A stretch of DNA of 64,000 nt from Curtobacterium sp. TC1 (GTDB lineage Bacteria > Actinomycetota > Actinomycetes > Actinomycetales > Microbacteriaceae), in NCBI RefSeq assembly GCF_019844075.1, contig NZ_CP081964.1, positions 868,001-932,000 of the forward strand, written 5' to 3'. This document shows, in pieces, positions 8,481 to 16,291 of this stretch. Below the pieces are notes generated by a model, which made no database searches, was not told the DNA's origin, and saw only the letters and a list, made by a program, of their open reading frames with translations. The position numbers and the translations under genes are program-made. Every line of letters begins with the position of its first letter. The stretch's first letter is position 1.

Positions 8481-9221
8481 ATGGCACCGACAGCACGCGA
8501 GCTCGCCCGGCAGACGGTCCGGGCGGACATCCTCGCCGCCGCGCGCACCCGCCTCACCGACGAGGGCCCGGCGGCGCTCAGCCTGCGAGCCGTCGCCCGC
8601 GACGTCGGCATGGTCTCGTCGGCGGTGTACCGCTACTTCCCGAGCCGCGACGACCTGCTGACGGCGCTGCTCATCGTCGACTACGACGAACTCGGCGCAG
8701 CGGTCGAGGCCGCCGACGCCGCGGCCGGACCGTTGCCGGGCGCCCGCTGGGTCGCCGCGTGCCGTGCGATCCGGGCGTGGTCCGTCGCACACCCGGGAGA
8801 CTTCGCGCTGCTGTTCGGGTCGCCCGTGCCGGGCTACGCCGCGCCCCGCGAGACGGTCGCGCCCGCCGCGCGGACGACGCTCGCGCTCGTACGGGTGGTC
8901 GCCGATGCGGTCGCGTCCGACGGTCCCGTCACGTCGTCTCCGGGATCGGACGGGAGGCCCGGATCACCCACCGCGCCCACGGCGGCTCCCGGGGCGGCCG
9001 GCCCCGCAGTCGCGGAGGCCCCGGCCACCCTGCGATCGTTCGGCGTCACGCTGCCCGACGAGGTCCTCGTCCGCACCCTGATGGCGTGGTCGACGGTGTT
9101 CGGCACGATCTCGTTCGAGCTCTTCGGCCACTTCGTGGGCTCCGTCTCCGACGGCGCCGCGTACTTCGACCAGGTGATCGCCCGCCTCGCCGACGACCTG
9201 GGCTTCGCCGCCGCGTTCTGA
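8481..9221 (+). CDS. TetR/AcrR family transcriptional regulator (WHG-type C-terminal domain)
   Basis: A 246-residue regulator. The N-terminal HTH is around residues 15-60 (IRAVARDVGMVSSAVYRYFPSR-like region), and the C-terminal part contains the VAHPGDFALLFGSPVPGY segment seen in TetR proteins with a WHG domain. A Gly/Pro/Ser/Thr-rich linker of about 35 residues (about 150-185) interrupts the ligand domain, which is unusual. The ATG at 8481 is the only sensible start. It is divergent from an SDR gene and probably represses both through the three repeats between them. Confidence 0.9.
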   Translation: MAPTARELARQTVRADILAAARTRLTDEGPAALSLRAVARDVGMVSSAVYRYFPSRDDLLTALLIVDYDELGAAVEAADAAAGPLPGARWVAACRAIRAWSVAHPGDFALLFGSPVPGYAAPRETVAPAARTTLALVRVVADAVASDGPVTSSPGSDGRPGSPTAPTAAPGAAGPAVAEAPATLRSFGVTLPDEVLVRTLMAWSTVFGTISFELFGHFVGSVSDGAAYFDQVIARLADDLGFAAAF

Positions 9222-9271
9222 CCTGCACGGCGGGTGGACCCCGGCCGTTGTCCACGACTCGCAGTCCGGGC

Positions 9272-9301
9272 CTGACAGAGGGCCGGTCGCTGCGGTAGAC
9301 A
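9272..9301 (+). promoter_or_regulatory. Candidate promoter of exopolysaccharide operon
   Basis: CTGACA (9272-9277) and TAGACA (9296-9301) are separated by 18 bp and precede the glycosyltransferase by about 170 nt. The resulting long leader has no riboswitch I can identify, but holds an AGGAGG-led 15-codon frame at 9431-9478. Weak evidence. Confidence 0.3.
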
Positions 9302-9430
9302 GGTCCCTACGCCGAGGTCGTGCCCGACGACCGGAGCGGACGGCCGGCACGACGACCCCTGGGTCTGCGTCCGGACGAGACCACACCCGGGCGCGCGCTG
9401 CGGCCGGGGTCCGCGGATCAGGAGGCACCC

Positions 9431-9478
9431 TTGCGACGCAGCACGGTCGGCGACCCCGCAGCCGGAGCGATCCGGTGA
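9431..9478 (+). CDS. Possible 15-codon leader peptide ahead of the glycosyltransferase
   Basis: A TTG codon at 9431, led by a perfect AGGAGG 5 nt upstream, opens a 15-codon frame. Its TGA stop (9476-9478) overlaps the GTG start of the glycosyltransferase. The layout is that of a translationally coupled leader. No homology is claimed and the peptide may be fortuitous. Confidence 0.25.
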   Translation: MRRSTVGDPAAGAIR

Positions 9479-11499
9479 CGGCGCTCGACGTCAGCCGGCA
9501 GGACCGCCGCCGGCTCAGCACCGGCACGGCCCGCCGACGGCTCGTCACGGTGCGCACCGTCGCGCTCCTGGCCTCGATCGCCGGGGTGAACTACGTCGTC
9601 TGGCGCTGGGCCGCCTCGGTGAACTGGCACTCCTGGTGGATCGCCGTGCCGCTCATCCTCGCCGAGACCTACAGCGTCATCGACTCGCTCCTGTTCGCCT
9701 TCGGGGCGTGGCGGCTGCGCGAGCGCGGGGAACCCCCGACGAAGCCGTCCTCCGACGTCACGGTCGACGTCTTCATCACCACGTACAACGAGCCCGTCGA
9801 GATGGTCGTGCGCACGGCCCGGGCGGCGAAGGCGATCACGCACCCGCACGCGACCTGGATCCTCGACGACGGCAACCGCCCCGAGATGCGCGCCGCCGCC
9901 GAGTCGCTCGGCATCGGCGTCGTCACCCGTGGTGCCGACTGGATCGACCGGCCCCGACACGCCAAGGCCGGCAACCTCAACAACGCCCTGCTCGCGACCC
10001 AGGGCGAGTTCCTGCTCATCCTCGACGCCGACCAGGTCCCGGAGCCGGAGATCCTCGACCGCACGCTCGGCTACTTCAAGGACCCGCGGATGGCCCTCGT
10101 GCAGACGCCGCAGTGGTTCGAGAACGTCCCAGAAGAGGACCTGCTCGGCAGCCAGGCGCCGCTGTTCTACGGCCCGATCCAGCAGTCGAAGGACGGCTGG
10201 AACGCCGCGTTCTTCTGCGGGTCGAACGCGATCCTGCGACGCGAGGCCCTGATGCAGCTCGGTATCTCCCGCTACGTGGTCGAGGTCGAGGCGTCGGTGC
10301 AGCGGACCATCACGACGGCGCGGAAGCTGCTGGCCCGAGCCCGCGAGACCGAGACGGACCCGCGGGTGCTCGGCGCCCTGGACGAGGCCGAGGCCGTCGT
10401 CGACCGTGCCCGCGACCAGGTCCGGGCCGGCGAACCGCTCGGCGACGTCACCTACGCGTTCCAGCGCGGGATCGACACGATCGCCTTCCGGTTCGCCGCC
10501 GCCGACCTCGAGTCCGTGCGGAACGACCTGCAGGAACTGGCGGCGATGTCGACCGACGCGAACACCTTCGCCGGCCTCGACGACGCTGCGCTCGACGTGC
10601 TCGGCCGCCGCGACGCATCGCCCGTGGCCGCCATCGAGTCGATCGCCGTCCTCGCCCGGGCACTCGACGTCAACCGCGACGACGAGGCGCAGCCGATCAT
10701 GCCGCTGGCCACGATCTCGGTGACCGAGGACATGGCCACCGCCATGCGGCTGCACGGGCTCGGCTGGAAGTCGGCGTACCACGACGAGATCCTGGCGAAG
10801 GGCCTGGCGCCCGAGGACCTGCCGACCATGCTCGTGCAGCGGCTCCGCTGGGCGCAGGGCACCATGCAGGTGTTCTTCCGCGAGAACCCACTGGTGCAGA
10901 AGGGACTGTCCTGGGGACAGCGCCTGATGTACTTCTCCACGATGTGGAGCTACCTGTCCGGGTTCGCGGCGATCGTCTACATCGCGGCACCGGTGCTGTG
11001 CCTGTCGTTCGGCGTCGTGCCGGTGCAGGCGTACAGCGTCGACTTCTTCGCCCGGCTGATCCCGTTCCTCGTGCTCAACCAGCTGTTGTTCTGGGTGGTC
11101 GCCGCGGGCAGACCGACCTGGCGTGGGCAGCAGTACTCGCTCGCGTTGTTCCCGGTGTGGATCGAGGCGGTGACGAGTGCGTTCGAGAACGTGTTCCGCG
11201 GCAAGCCGCTCGGGTTCCGGGTGACGCCGAAGGTGCGTGACGAGACCGAGCAGAAGCCACGGTGGGACCTCGTCAAGCCGCAGCTCTTCGCGATGGGTGC
11301 CCTGGTCGCCGCACTCGTCATGATCGGCATCCGGTACCTGACCGGGCAGGCGTCGGGCATCGCGCCGCTGGTCAACACCGCGTGGGTCGTCTTCGACCTG
11401 TTCATCTTCAGCATCGTGATCCGTGCCGTGCTCTACCGAGGCCCGGGCACGGCAGTCCAGTCAGAGCACGAGTCCAGCACCGCCGGAGGACCACTGTGA
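9475..11499 (+). CDS. BcsA-like family 2 glycosyltransferase (processive polysaccharide synthase)
   Basis: A 674-residue membrane GT2 related to cellulose synthase catalytic subunits. Two N-terminal membrane helices (about 25-72) precede the catalytic core: D98 in DVFITTYNEP, D131-D132 in DDGN, DAD (184-186), TED (417-419) and QRLRW (455-459), then about six C-terminal helices. There is no PilZ domain, so direct c-di-GMP control is not indicated. A roughly 145-residue helical insertion (about 265-410) splits the FCGSN and TED motifs, which are nearly adjacent in BcsA. Start: GTG at 9475 with GGAG 7 nt upstream. It overlaps the next gene by 4 nt. The polymer is unknown; cellulose or mannan-like beta-glycan is plausible. 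Confidence 0.9.
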   Translation: MTALDVSRQDRRRLSTGTARRRLVTVRTVALLASIAGVNYVVWRWAASVNWHSWWIAVPLILAETYSVIDSLLFAFGAWRLRERGEPPTKPSSDVTVDVFITTYNEPVEMVVRTARAAKAITHPHATWILDDGNRPEMRAAAESLGIGVVTRGADWIDRPRHAKAGNLNNALLATQGEFLLILDADQVPEPEILDRTLGYFKDPRMALVQTPQWFENVPEEDLLGSQAPLFYGPIQQSKDGWNAAFFCGSNAILRREALMQLGISRYVVEVEASVQRTITTARKLLARARETETDPRVLGALDEAEAVVDRARDQVRAGEPLGDVTYAFQRGIDTIAFRFAAADLESVRNDLQELAAMSTDANTFAGLDDAALDVLGRRDASPVAAIESIAVLARALDVNRDDEAQPIMPLATISVTEDMATAMRLHGLGWKSAYHDEILAKGLAPEDLPTMLVQRLRWAQGTMQVFFRENPLVQKGLSWGQRLMYFSTMWSYLSGFAAIVYIAAPVLCLSFGVVPVQAYSVDFFARLIPFLVLNQLLFWVVAAGRPTWRGQQYSLALFPVWIEAVTSAFENVFRGKPLGFRVTPKVRDETEQKPRWDLVKPQLFAMGALVAALVMIGIRYLTGQASGIAPLVNTAWVVFDLFIFSIVIRAVLYRGPGTAVQSEHESSTAGGPL

Positions 11500-11906
11500 G
11501 CGCCGAGACCACCTTCGACGTCGCCGCGACGCCCGAGTCGCTCGACGAGGTCCAGGACCGGTTCGCCGCATGGTGGGACGGTCTCGGCATCGACGACGCC
11601 CGGCTCCGGTTCGCGCTGGAGACCGCCCTGGCCGAGGTCGCCGCCAACATCGTCGAGCACACCACGCGCGCCGACCAGGCGACCGGTCGGCGGTACACCG
11701 TGCGGCTCGAGTCGACGGATCGTGCCGTCACCGCGGAGCTCACCGACAACGGCCTGCCCGTGGACATCGACCTGAGCGCCGTGACGATGGCCGACGTCGA
11801 ACAGGAGAGCGGACGCGGCCTGGCACTCGCGATCGCCGCCCTCGACCGGCTCGAGCACCGACACGAGCACGGGCACAACGTCTGGACCCTGGTGTGCGAC
11901 CGATGA
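11496..11906 (+). CDS. RsbW/SpoIIAB-like ATP-binding regulatory protein
   Basis: A 136-residue GHKL-fold protein of the anti-sigma-factor/serine-kinase class. The N-box is visible in ALAEVAANIVEHTTR (Asn in the ATP/Mg site), the G1-like box is DNGLPVD and the G2-like box is SGRGLALAIAALD. The GTG start overlaps the glycosyltransferase stop (GTGA) and its own stop overlaps the next start (ATGA), so it is translationally coupled to both membrane genes. Family members phosphorylate a STAS-domain antagonist and sequester a sigma factor; neither partner is in this window. It may instead regulate polysaccharide synthesis directly. Role inferred from position. Confidence 0.85.
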   Translation: MSAETTFDVAATPESLDEVQDRFAAWWDGLGIDDARLRFALETALAEVAANIVEHTTRADQATGRRYTVRLESTDRAVTAELTDNGLPVDIDLSAVTMADVEQESGRGLALAIAALDRLEHRHEHGHNVWTLVCDR

Positions 11907-14407
11907 GGCTGCTGGCGGCCCGGGTGGTCGCCGTCCTCGTCACGATCGCGACGCTCCTGCTCGGCGGTGCACTGCCGGCGTCCGCGGTGACGGTGCACAC
12001 GGCCGCGGCGACGGCGCCGGCGAGCGGGACGGCCTGGTTCGGTCCGGACCTCGACTGGGGCGACGACTCCCCGGCGGGGTACGAGGGACGACTCGGTGCG
12101 ACGCCGTCGATGTACGGGGTGGAGATCGACTACCCGCTCGACCGCTCGGCCCGGCGGGAGCTCCTCCGCGCGACGCGTGCCGCGGCGACGCAGGGTGCGG
12201 TCCTCGTCGTCAGCCTCGAGCCCGGGCAGTCGCTCCGCTCGCTCGACGTCGCCGACGCCCGCGCGGTGAACACCGTGCTCCAGGAGGTCCACGACCAGTA
12301 CGACACCCAGGTGCTCGTGCGGTTCGCGCCCCAGATGAACGGCACGTGGGTGCGCTGGGGGCAGCAACCGACGCAGTTCGTGCAGGCGTTCCGGACACTC
12401 GCGACCGCGGTGCACGGCGGCGACTCCGACGCGCTCATGGTCTGGTCGCCGTCGTACGGTGCCGGGTACCCGTTCGGCGAGTCCGCCGGGCGCCTGGACG
12501 ACCTGTCCGCGACCGACGTCGCGAAGCTCGACACCGACGGCGACGGCGCGCTGACCGCGGCCGACGACCCCTACGAGCCGTACTGGCCGGGCGACGCGTC
12601 GGTCGACTGGGTCGGGCTGTCGATGTACTCCTTCGGCAAGGGGAAGTCGACGGCAGCAGCCGGGCGCGACGTGCCCCTCACCCGCAACGACGTGCCGGAG
12701 CCCGGTGAGGTCGAGTCCCGGTTCGACGAGACCTGGGGCTACGAGCAGCAGCAGGCCGACAGCTTCTACGACCGGTTCGCGGTCGACGGTGACCGGTCGA
12801 TGCTGCTCGACACCGGCGCGCTGTACGACCACACCCGCCGGGGCGACGCGGAGCTGCTGGTCAAGCAGGGCTGGTGGCGGCAGGTGATCGCGTCGGTCCA
12901 GGACCGCCCGTTGATCCGGGGCGTGACCTTCGTCGAGACGAACCGCCGCGAGCCCGAGGCCGGTAACCGTGTCGCCGACTGGCGCGACACCGCCGTGCCC
13001 GGCATCGCCGGGTCGTTCCGCACCGACCTCGAGCGCAGCGACCACTTCGCCTTCGGGCCGGTCACCGACCGCGTCACGACGCAGCAGGGCAACGCCGCGA
13101 CCGACCAGCAGTACGACACCGGCGGCGACCAGATGGCGTGGATCGTCTGGGTCGCCGTGGGCCTGGCGGTCGTGTTCCTGCTGAGCGGCCTGTTCGGACG
13201 GTTGCTGCCGGGGTGGCGGTACCCCGACGACGGCAAGCCCGGGCGCGATCTACGGCTCGACCTGTTCCGCGGGTTCATCATCCTGGCGGTGGTGATCACC
13301 CACATCGAGATCGGCGGACCGTACTCGTACCTCACGTTGCACGCGGTGGGTGCGATCACCGGTGCCGAGATGTTCGTGTTCCTGTCCGGCATGGTCCTCG
13401 GCATGACCTACCCGTTCGCCATCAAGAAGTTCGGCGAGTGGGCGGCCGCGATCGGGGCGTGGAAGCGAGCCCGCAAGCAGTACCTCGTCACGCTCGTGGT
13501 GATCGCGGTGGTCTTCGCGCTGAGCTTCGTCCCGTTCCTGAACACCGACGCGATCACCACCTTCACCGACCGGGGGACCGGGACCGGGGGAGTCGGCGCC
13601 GAGGGGCGCGTGTACGACCTGTACCCGAACGCGATGCAGCTGCTCGGCTACCCGCCGCCGTGGTACGCCATCCGGCAGTTCCTGCTGCTCGAGATGGGTC
13701 CCTGGCCGTTCAACATCATGGGCCTGTTCGTGGTGCTGAGCCTGTTCATCCCGCCGCTGCTCTGGCTGATCCGCCGCGGCTTCTGGTGGGTGGTGCTCGT
13801 CGTGAGCTGGGCGCTGTACGTGTTCCAGGCGCTCAACCCGGACTTCCGCCCGCTGAACTCGCAGTTCGAGGCGGTCTTCCCGCTGCTCACCTGGCAGGTC
13901 GTGTTCACCCACGGCCTCGTGCTCGGGTACTACCGACGGCAGATCATCGGCGCGCTCACCGGGCGGCTCGGCAAGGTCCTGGTCGGCATCGGCGTCGGCG
14001 GCTACGCGGCGTTCCTGGTGTACGTCTGGGCGGCGAACCACGTCGGGTTCACGCCGGTCCCGTTCCCGGCGTCGATGTACGAGGACCTGTACAACACGGC
14101 GTACCAGCGGGTGGACCAGCAGTGGGGCCGACTGGTCGACATCGCCTTCTTCGCGATCGTGTCGTACGCGATCCTGACGGTGTTCTGGAAGCCGATCTCG
14201 GCGGCGATCGGGTGGCTCTGGATCCCGATCGGGCAGGCGAGCCTCTACGTGTTCGTGTGGCAGGTCTTCTTCGCGCTGGCGATCGCGTCGATCCCGGGTG
14301 TCGACTGGGGCAACGGCTGGATCGGCTTCGCGACCCACACCCTGCTGATCCTCTTGGCCTGGTACATGGTGCGGAAGCGGTTCCTGTTCTCGGTGATCCC
14401 GCGCTGA
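11903..14407 (+). CDS. GH26-like ectodomain fused to OpgC-type membrane acyltransferase
   Basis: An 834-residue two-part protein. A signal peptide (to about residue 28) leads to a GH26/mannanase-like domain (about 35-395) with RFAPQMNGTWVRW; the residue equivalent to the acid/base Glu of GH26 (usual HEMNG) is Gln144. FVETN near 355 may hold the nucleophile. A calcium-loop-like segment DTDGDGALTAAD spans 210-221. After a membrane helix (about 411-433), an OpgC domain with about ten helices begins at LRLDLFRGFIILAVVITHIE. OpgC proteins transfer succinyl groups to periplasmic glucans. It is the last gene of the polysaccharide operon and probably binds or trims the polymer and decorates it. Confidence 0.85.
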   Translation: MRLLAARVVAVLVTIATLLLGGALPASAVTVHTAAATAPASGTAWFGPDLDWGDDSPAGYEGRLGATPSMYGVEIDYPLDRSARRELLRATRAAATQGAVLVVSLEPGQSLRSLDVADARAVNTVLQEVHDQYDTQVLVRFAPQMNGTWVRWGQQPTQFVQAFRTLATAVHGGDSDALMVWSPSYGAGYPFGESAGRLDDLSATDVAKLDTDGDGALTAADDPYEPYWPGDASVDWVGLSMYSFGKGKSTAAAGRDVPLTRNDVPEPGEVESRFDETWGYEQQQADSFYDRFAVDGDRSMLLDTGALYDHTRRGDAELLVKQGWWRQVIASVQDRPLIRGVTFVETNRREPEAGNRVADWRDTAVPGIAGSFRTDLERSDHFAFGPVTDRVTTQQGNAATDQQYDTGGDQMAWIVWVAVGLAVVFLLSGLFGRLLPGWRYPDDGKPGRDLRLDLFRGFIILAVVITHIEIGGPYSYLTLHAVGAITGAEMFVFLSGMVLGMTYPFAIKKFGEWAAAIGAWKRARKQYLVTLVVIAVVFALSFVPFLNTDAITTFTDRGTGTGGVGAEGRVYDLYPNAMQLLGYPPPWYAIRQFLLLEMGPWPFNIMGLFVVLSLFIPPLLWLIRRGFWWVVLVVSWALYVFQALNPDFRPLNSQFEAVFPLLTWQVVFTHGLVLGYYRRQIIGALTGRLGKVLVGIGVGGYAAFLVYVWAANHVGFTPVPFPASMYEDLYNTAYQRVDQQWGRLVDIAFFAIVSYAILTVFWKPISAAIGWLWIPIGQASLYVFVWQVFFALAIASIPGVDWGNGWIGFATHTLLILLAWYMVRKRFLFSVIPR

Positions 14408-14419
14408 CGCGCCGTGGGT

Positions 14420-14995
14420 TCAGTGCGGGACGACCGGGTGGTCCTGGTCGTGACCGTCCCACAGGTCGCCGCACTCGACGGACTCCGCGCCCGACGACGC
14501 GAGCCACGGCCCGGCGCCGTGCGCGGGGTCGCGGGACAGCGCGGCGACCAGCGCGGCGCGGTGCTCCGAGCCGACGACCACCGGGTGTCCCGGTACGCCG
14601 TGGTGGACCGCGCGGCGGAGCGCCGTCGGGTGGTCACCGTCGCCGATCACCCGCAGGACGGCCGTCGCGGGCAGCCCCGGCAGGTCGACCAGGGAGACGC
14701 AGGCCGTCGCCGGACCGGTGACGGCCGCGAGCCCGACGGCGAGCGACGCGCCCGGCCCCGCTGCCCAGTCGTCCGCGACGACGACGGTGACCCCGTCCAC
14801 GGCGGGCACGAGGGACCGCGCCCGGTCGGCGGCGGCACCGAGGACGACGACGACGCGGTCGCAGCCGCCGAGGAGGAGCGCGTCGACGCCGAGGTGCAGC
14901 CACGGGGTGCCGTCCGGCTCGGCGACCAGCGCCTTCGGCCGCCCCATCCGCGTCCCCGCACCGGCGGCGAGCAGCACGCCCACCACGTCGGTCAC
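14420..14995 (-). CDS. MobA-like nucleotidyltransferase, probable Moco cytidylyltransferase
   Basis: A 191-residue NTP transferase. The signature VLLAAGAGTRMGRPKAL is at the N-terminus and VSLVDLPGLP marks the metal-binding loop. Proteins of this group (MocA, PucB) mature molybdopterin cytosine dinucleotide for xanthine-dehydrogenase-type enzymes; PucB serves that role in purine catabolism in Bacillus. The GTG start at 14995 overlaps the uricase stop by 4 nt, coupling it to uricase and placing it beside the xdh operon. Distinguishing a CTP- from a GTP-dependent enzyme by eye is not certain. Confidence 0.82.
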   Translation of the reverse strand: MTDVVGVLLAAGAGTRMGRPKALVAEPDGTPWLHLGVDALLLGGCDRVVVVLGAAADRARSLVPAVDGVTVVVADDWAAGPGASLAVGLAAVTGPATACVSLVDLPGLPATAVLRVIGDGDHPTALRRAVHHGVPGHPVVVGSEHRAALVAALSRDPAHGAGPWLASSGAESVECGDLWDGHDQDHPVVPH

Positions 14996-15936
14996 ACGAA
15001 CGCCGGCACCGACGTCCACGCGGCAGGGGCCTCGGCGACGCCGTCGCGCACGACGGTGCCGGAGATGAGGCCGTAGGGTCGGTCGGCGGCGAAGAACACC
15101 TCGCCGGGGTTGTCCAGGCCGAACGGTGCGAGGTCGACCAGGAAGTGGTGCTTGTTCGGCATCGAGAACCGCACCTCGGCGATCTCCGGGAACGCCTCGA
15201 TCGCCGAGCGGCCCATCGCGAACAGCGTCTGCTGGAGCGCCAGGGAGTGCAGCTCGGCGAACGTCGCGAGCATGCGGTCGAGGACGCCGGCGTACACGGC
15301 GTCGTAGTCGATGCCCGCCGCCACCGCCTCGGGCGTGTACCGCCAGCGGGCCGTCACCGAGGTCGCGAGGATCCGGTCGTCGGTCTCCGCGAGCGTCGTG
15401 TACCCGTCACGCGGGAACCCGTGGAACTCGCTGCCCGTCGACTTCAGGACCGTCAGGTCGGTGACCCCGGCGAGCACGTGCACGTCGTCGCCGTCGACCT
15501 GCACCACGGCCGTGCGGGTTCCGCGGCCGGCCCGGACGAACGAGTGGTCGTGCTCCCGGCCGTCGACGACGATCCGCTCCCACGTGTGCTGCTCGGCGGA
15601 CAGGGTGGAGCCGTCGTACCAGTCGAAGGCGGTGCTGAAGTGCCGGCCGAGTCGCAGCAGGAACTCCTCCGGCGTCCCCACCCCGTGCTCCTTCGCGAAG
15701 GCGTAGACCGTGTTCTTCTGCGTGTCCGTCGCGACGACCTTCGCGTTGTCGCCCTCGGTGTACGAGTCGGCGAGCGCCGCGCCGCGCAACTGCGTCGTGA
15801 CGGTCAGGTCCTCGATCTCGTGCCGGTCGGTGTCGCGCGTCACCCGGACGAGCCGGACCTCGGCCTTGCCGTACTGGTTCGCACCGAGGTGGACGGTCGT
15901 GGTGGTGGGGACTGGCTGGACGTCGGTGATCTCCAT
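14992..15936 (-). CDS. pucL: Urate oxidase (uricase)
   Basis: A 314-residue cofactor-free urate oxidase, which converts urate to 5-hydroxyisourate with release of peroxide. Both T-fold halves are present: ANQYGKAEVRLVRV near residue 19, DNAKVVATDTQKNTVY holding the catalytic Thr, FHGFPRDGYTTL, and the C-terminal MPNKHHFLVDLAPFG. The ATG at 15936 has no ribosome-binding site, but a -10-like hexamer ends 7 nt upstream, implying a leaderless transcript. No hydroxyisourate hydrolase, OHCU decarboxylase or allantoinase is encoded in the window. A GlnR-like box lies upstream. Confidence 0.95.
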   Translation of the reverse strand: MEITDVQPVPTTTTVHLGANQYGKAEVRLVRVTRDTDRHEIEDLTVTTQLRGAALADSYTEGDNAKVVATDTQKNTVYAFAKEHGVGTPEEFLLRLGRHFSTAFDWYDGSTLSAEQHTWERIVVDGREHDHSFVRAGRGTRTAVVQVDGDDVHVLAGVTDLTVLKSTGSEFHGFPRDGYTTLAETDDRILATSVTARWRYTPEAVAAGIDYDAVYAGVLDRMLATFAELHSLALQQTLFAMGRSAIEAFPEIAEVRFSMPNKHHFLVDLAPFGLDNPGEVFFAADRPYGLISGTVVRDGVAEAPAAWTSVPAFV

Positions 15937-15943
15937 GGAGGCG

Positions 15944-15986
15944 ACGATGACACCCGTGTGTTTCGGCGGTGGGTCGAACACGTCAC
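15944..15986 (-). promoter_or_regulatory. Uricase promoter with GlnR-type box
   Basis: On the minus strand the order is GTGAC (15986-15982), 6 nt, GACCC, 6 nt, GAAAC (15964-15960), 10 nt, CATCGT (15949-15944), 7 nt, ATG. GAAAC and the 10-nt gap match the three other promoters of this island. The half-site next to GAAAC is poor here; the good GTGAC is one 11-bp step further away. Confidence 0.5.
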
Positions 15987-16036
15987 GACCTCCGCCAGCG
16001 GCCACGGCCCGGTCGTGACGCAGCCGTCGAACGCCC

Positions 16037-16068
16037 GTAACCACACGGAAACACCCGTTCCATAGCGT
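16037..16068 (+). promoter_or_regulatory. xdh operon promoter with GlnR-type box
   Basis: GTAAC (16037-16041), 6 nt, GAAAC (16048-16052), 10 nt, TAGCGT (16063-16068). The box matches the actinobacterial GlnR consensus gTnAC-n6-GaAAc exactly. Transcription would start near 16075, leaving a leader of about 145 nt before xdhB. Confidence 0.7.
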
Positions 16069-16102
16069 TGCCGCCACGACGCACCCGATCGAGGAGGGAC
16101 CC

Positions 16103-16291
16103 GTGGCGCACACATCCGCACCCCGGCGGTCCTCGGCGTGGAACCGCGGGATGATCGCGCACGGACGACGGTCCGACGGCGCCACCGACACCCGTTCCCC
16201 CATCCCGATCGGACCCTGCAATGGACCTCGTCTCCGTCCGCACCGTGCGGACACCGTCGCACCGCGACGACCTCTCCTTCGGTCCCGGTGA
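16103..16291 (+). CDS. Possible 62-codon leader ORF overlapping xdhB start
   Basis: The GTG at 16103 has a very strong GAGGAGG 5 nt upstream, better than that of the following xdhB gene. The frame encodes an Arg/Pro-rich basic peptide without recognisable domains and runs 71 nt into xdhB in another frame. It may be a translated leader affecting xdhB, or the strong site may be coincidental. Confidence 0.35.
   Translation: MAHTSAPRRSSAWNRGMIAHGRRSDGATDTRSPIPIGPCNGPRLRPHRADTVAPRRPLLRSR

Noticed and set aside
9302..9474. Possible riboswitch (for example c-di-GMP) in the leader of the polysaccharide operon
   Set aside because: I could find no conserved aptamer core; only generic GC pairing is visible.
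13250..14338. Long minus-strand frames opposite the OpgC domain and similar shadows elsewhere
   Set aside because: They give Arg/Pro/Asp-rich sequence with no hydrophobic or domain pattern, while the plus frame encodes clear membrane helices.
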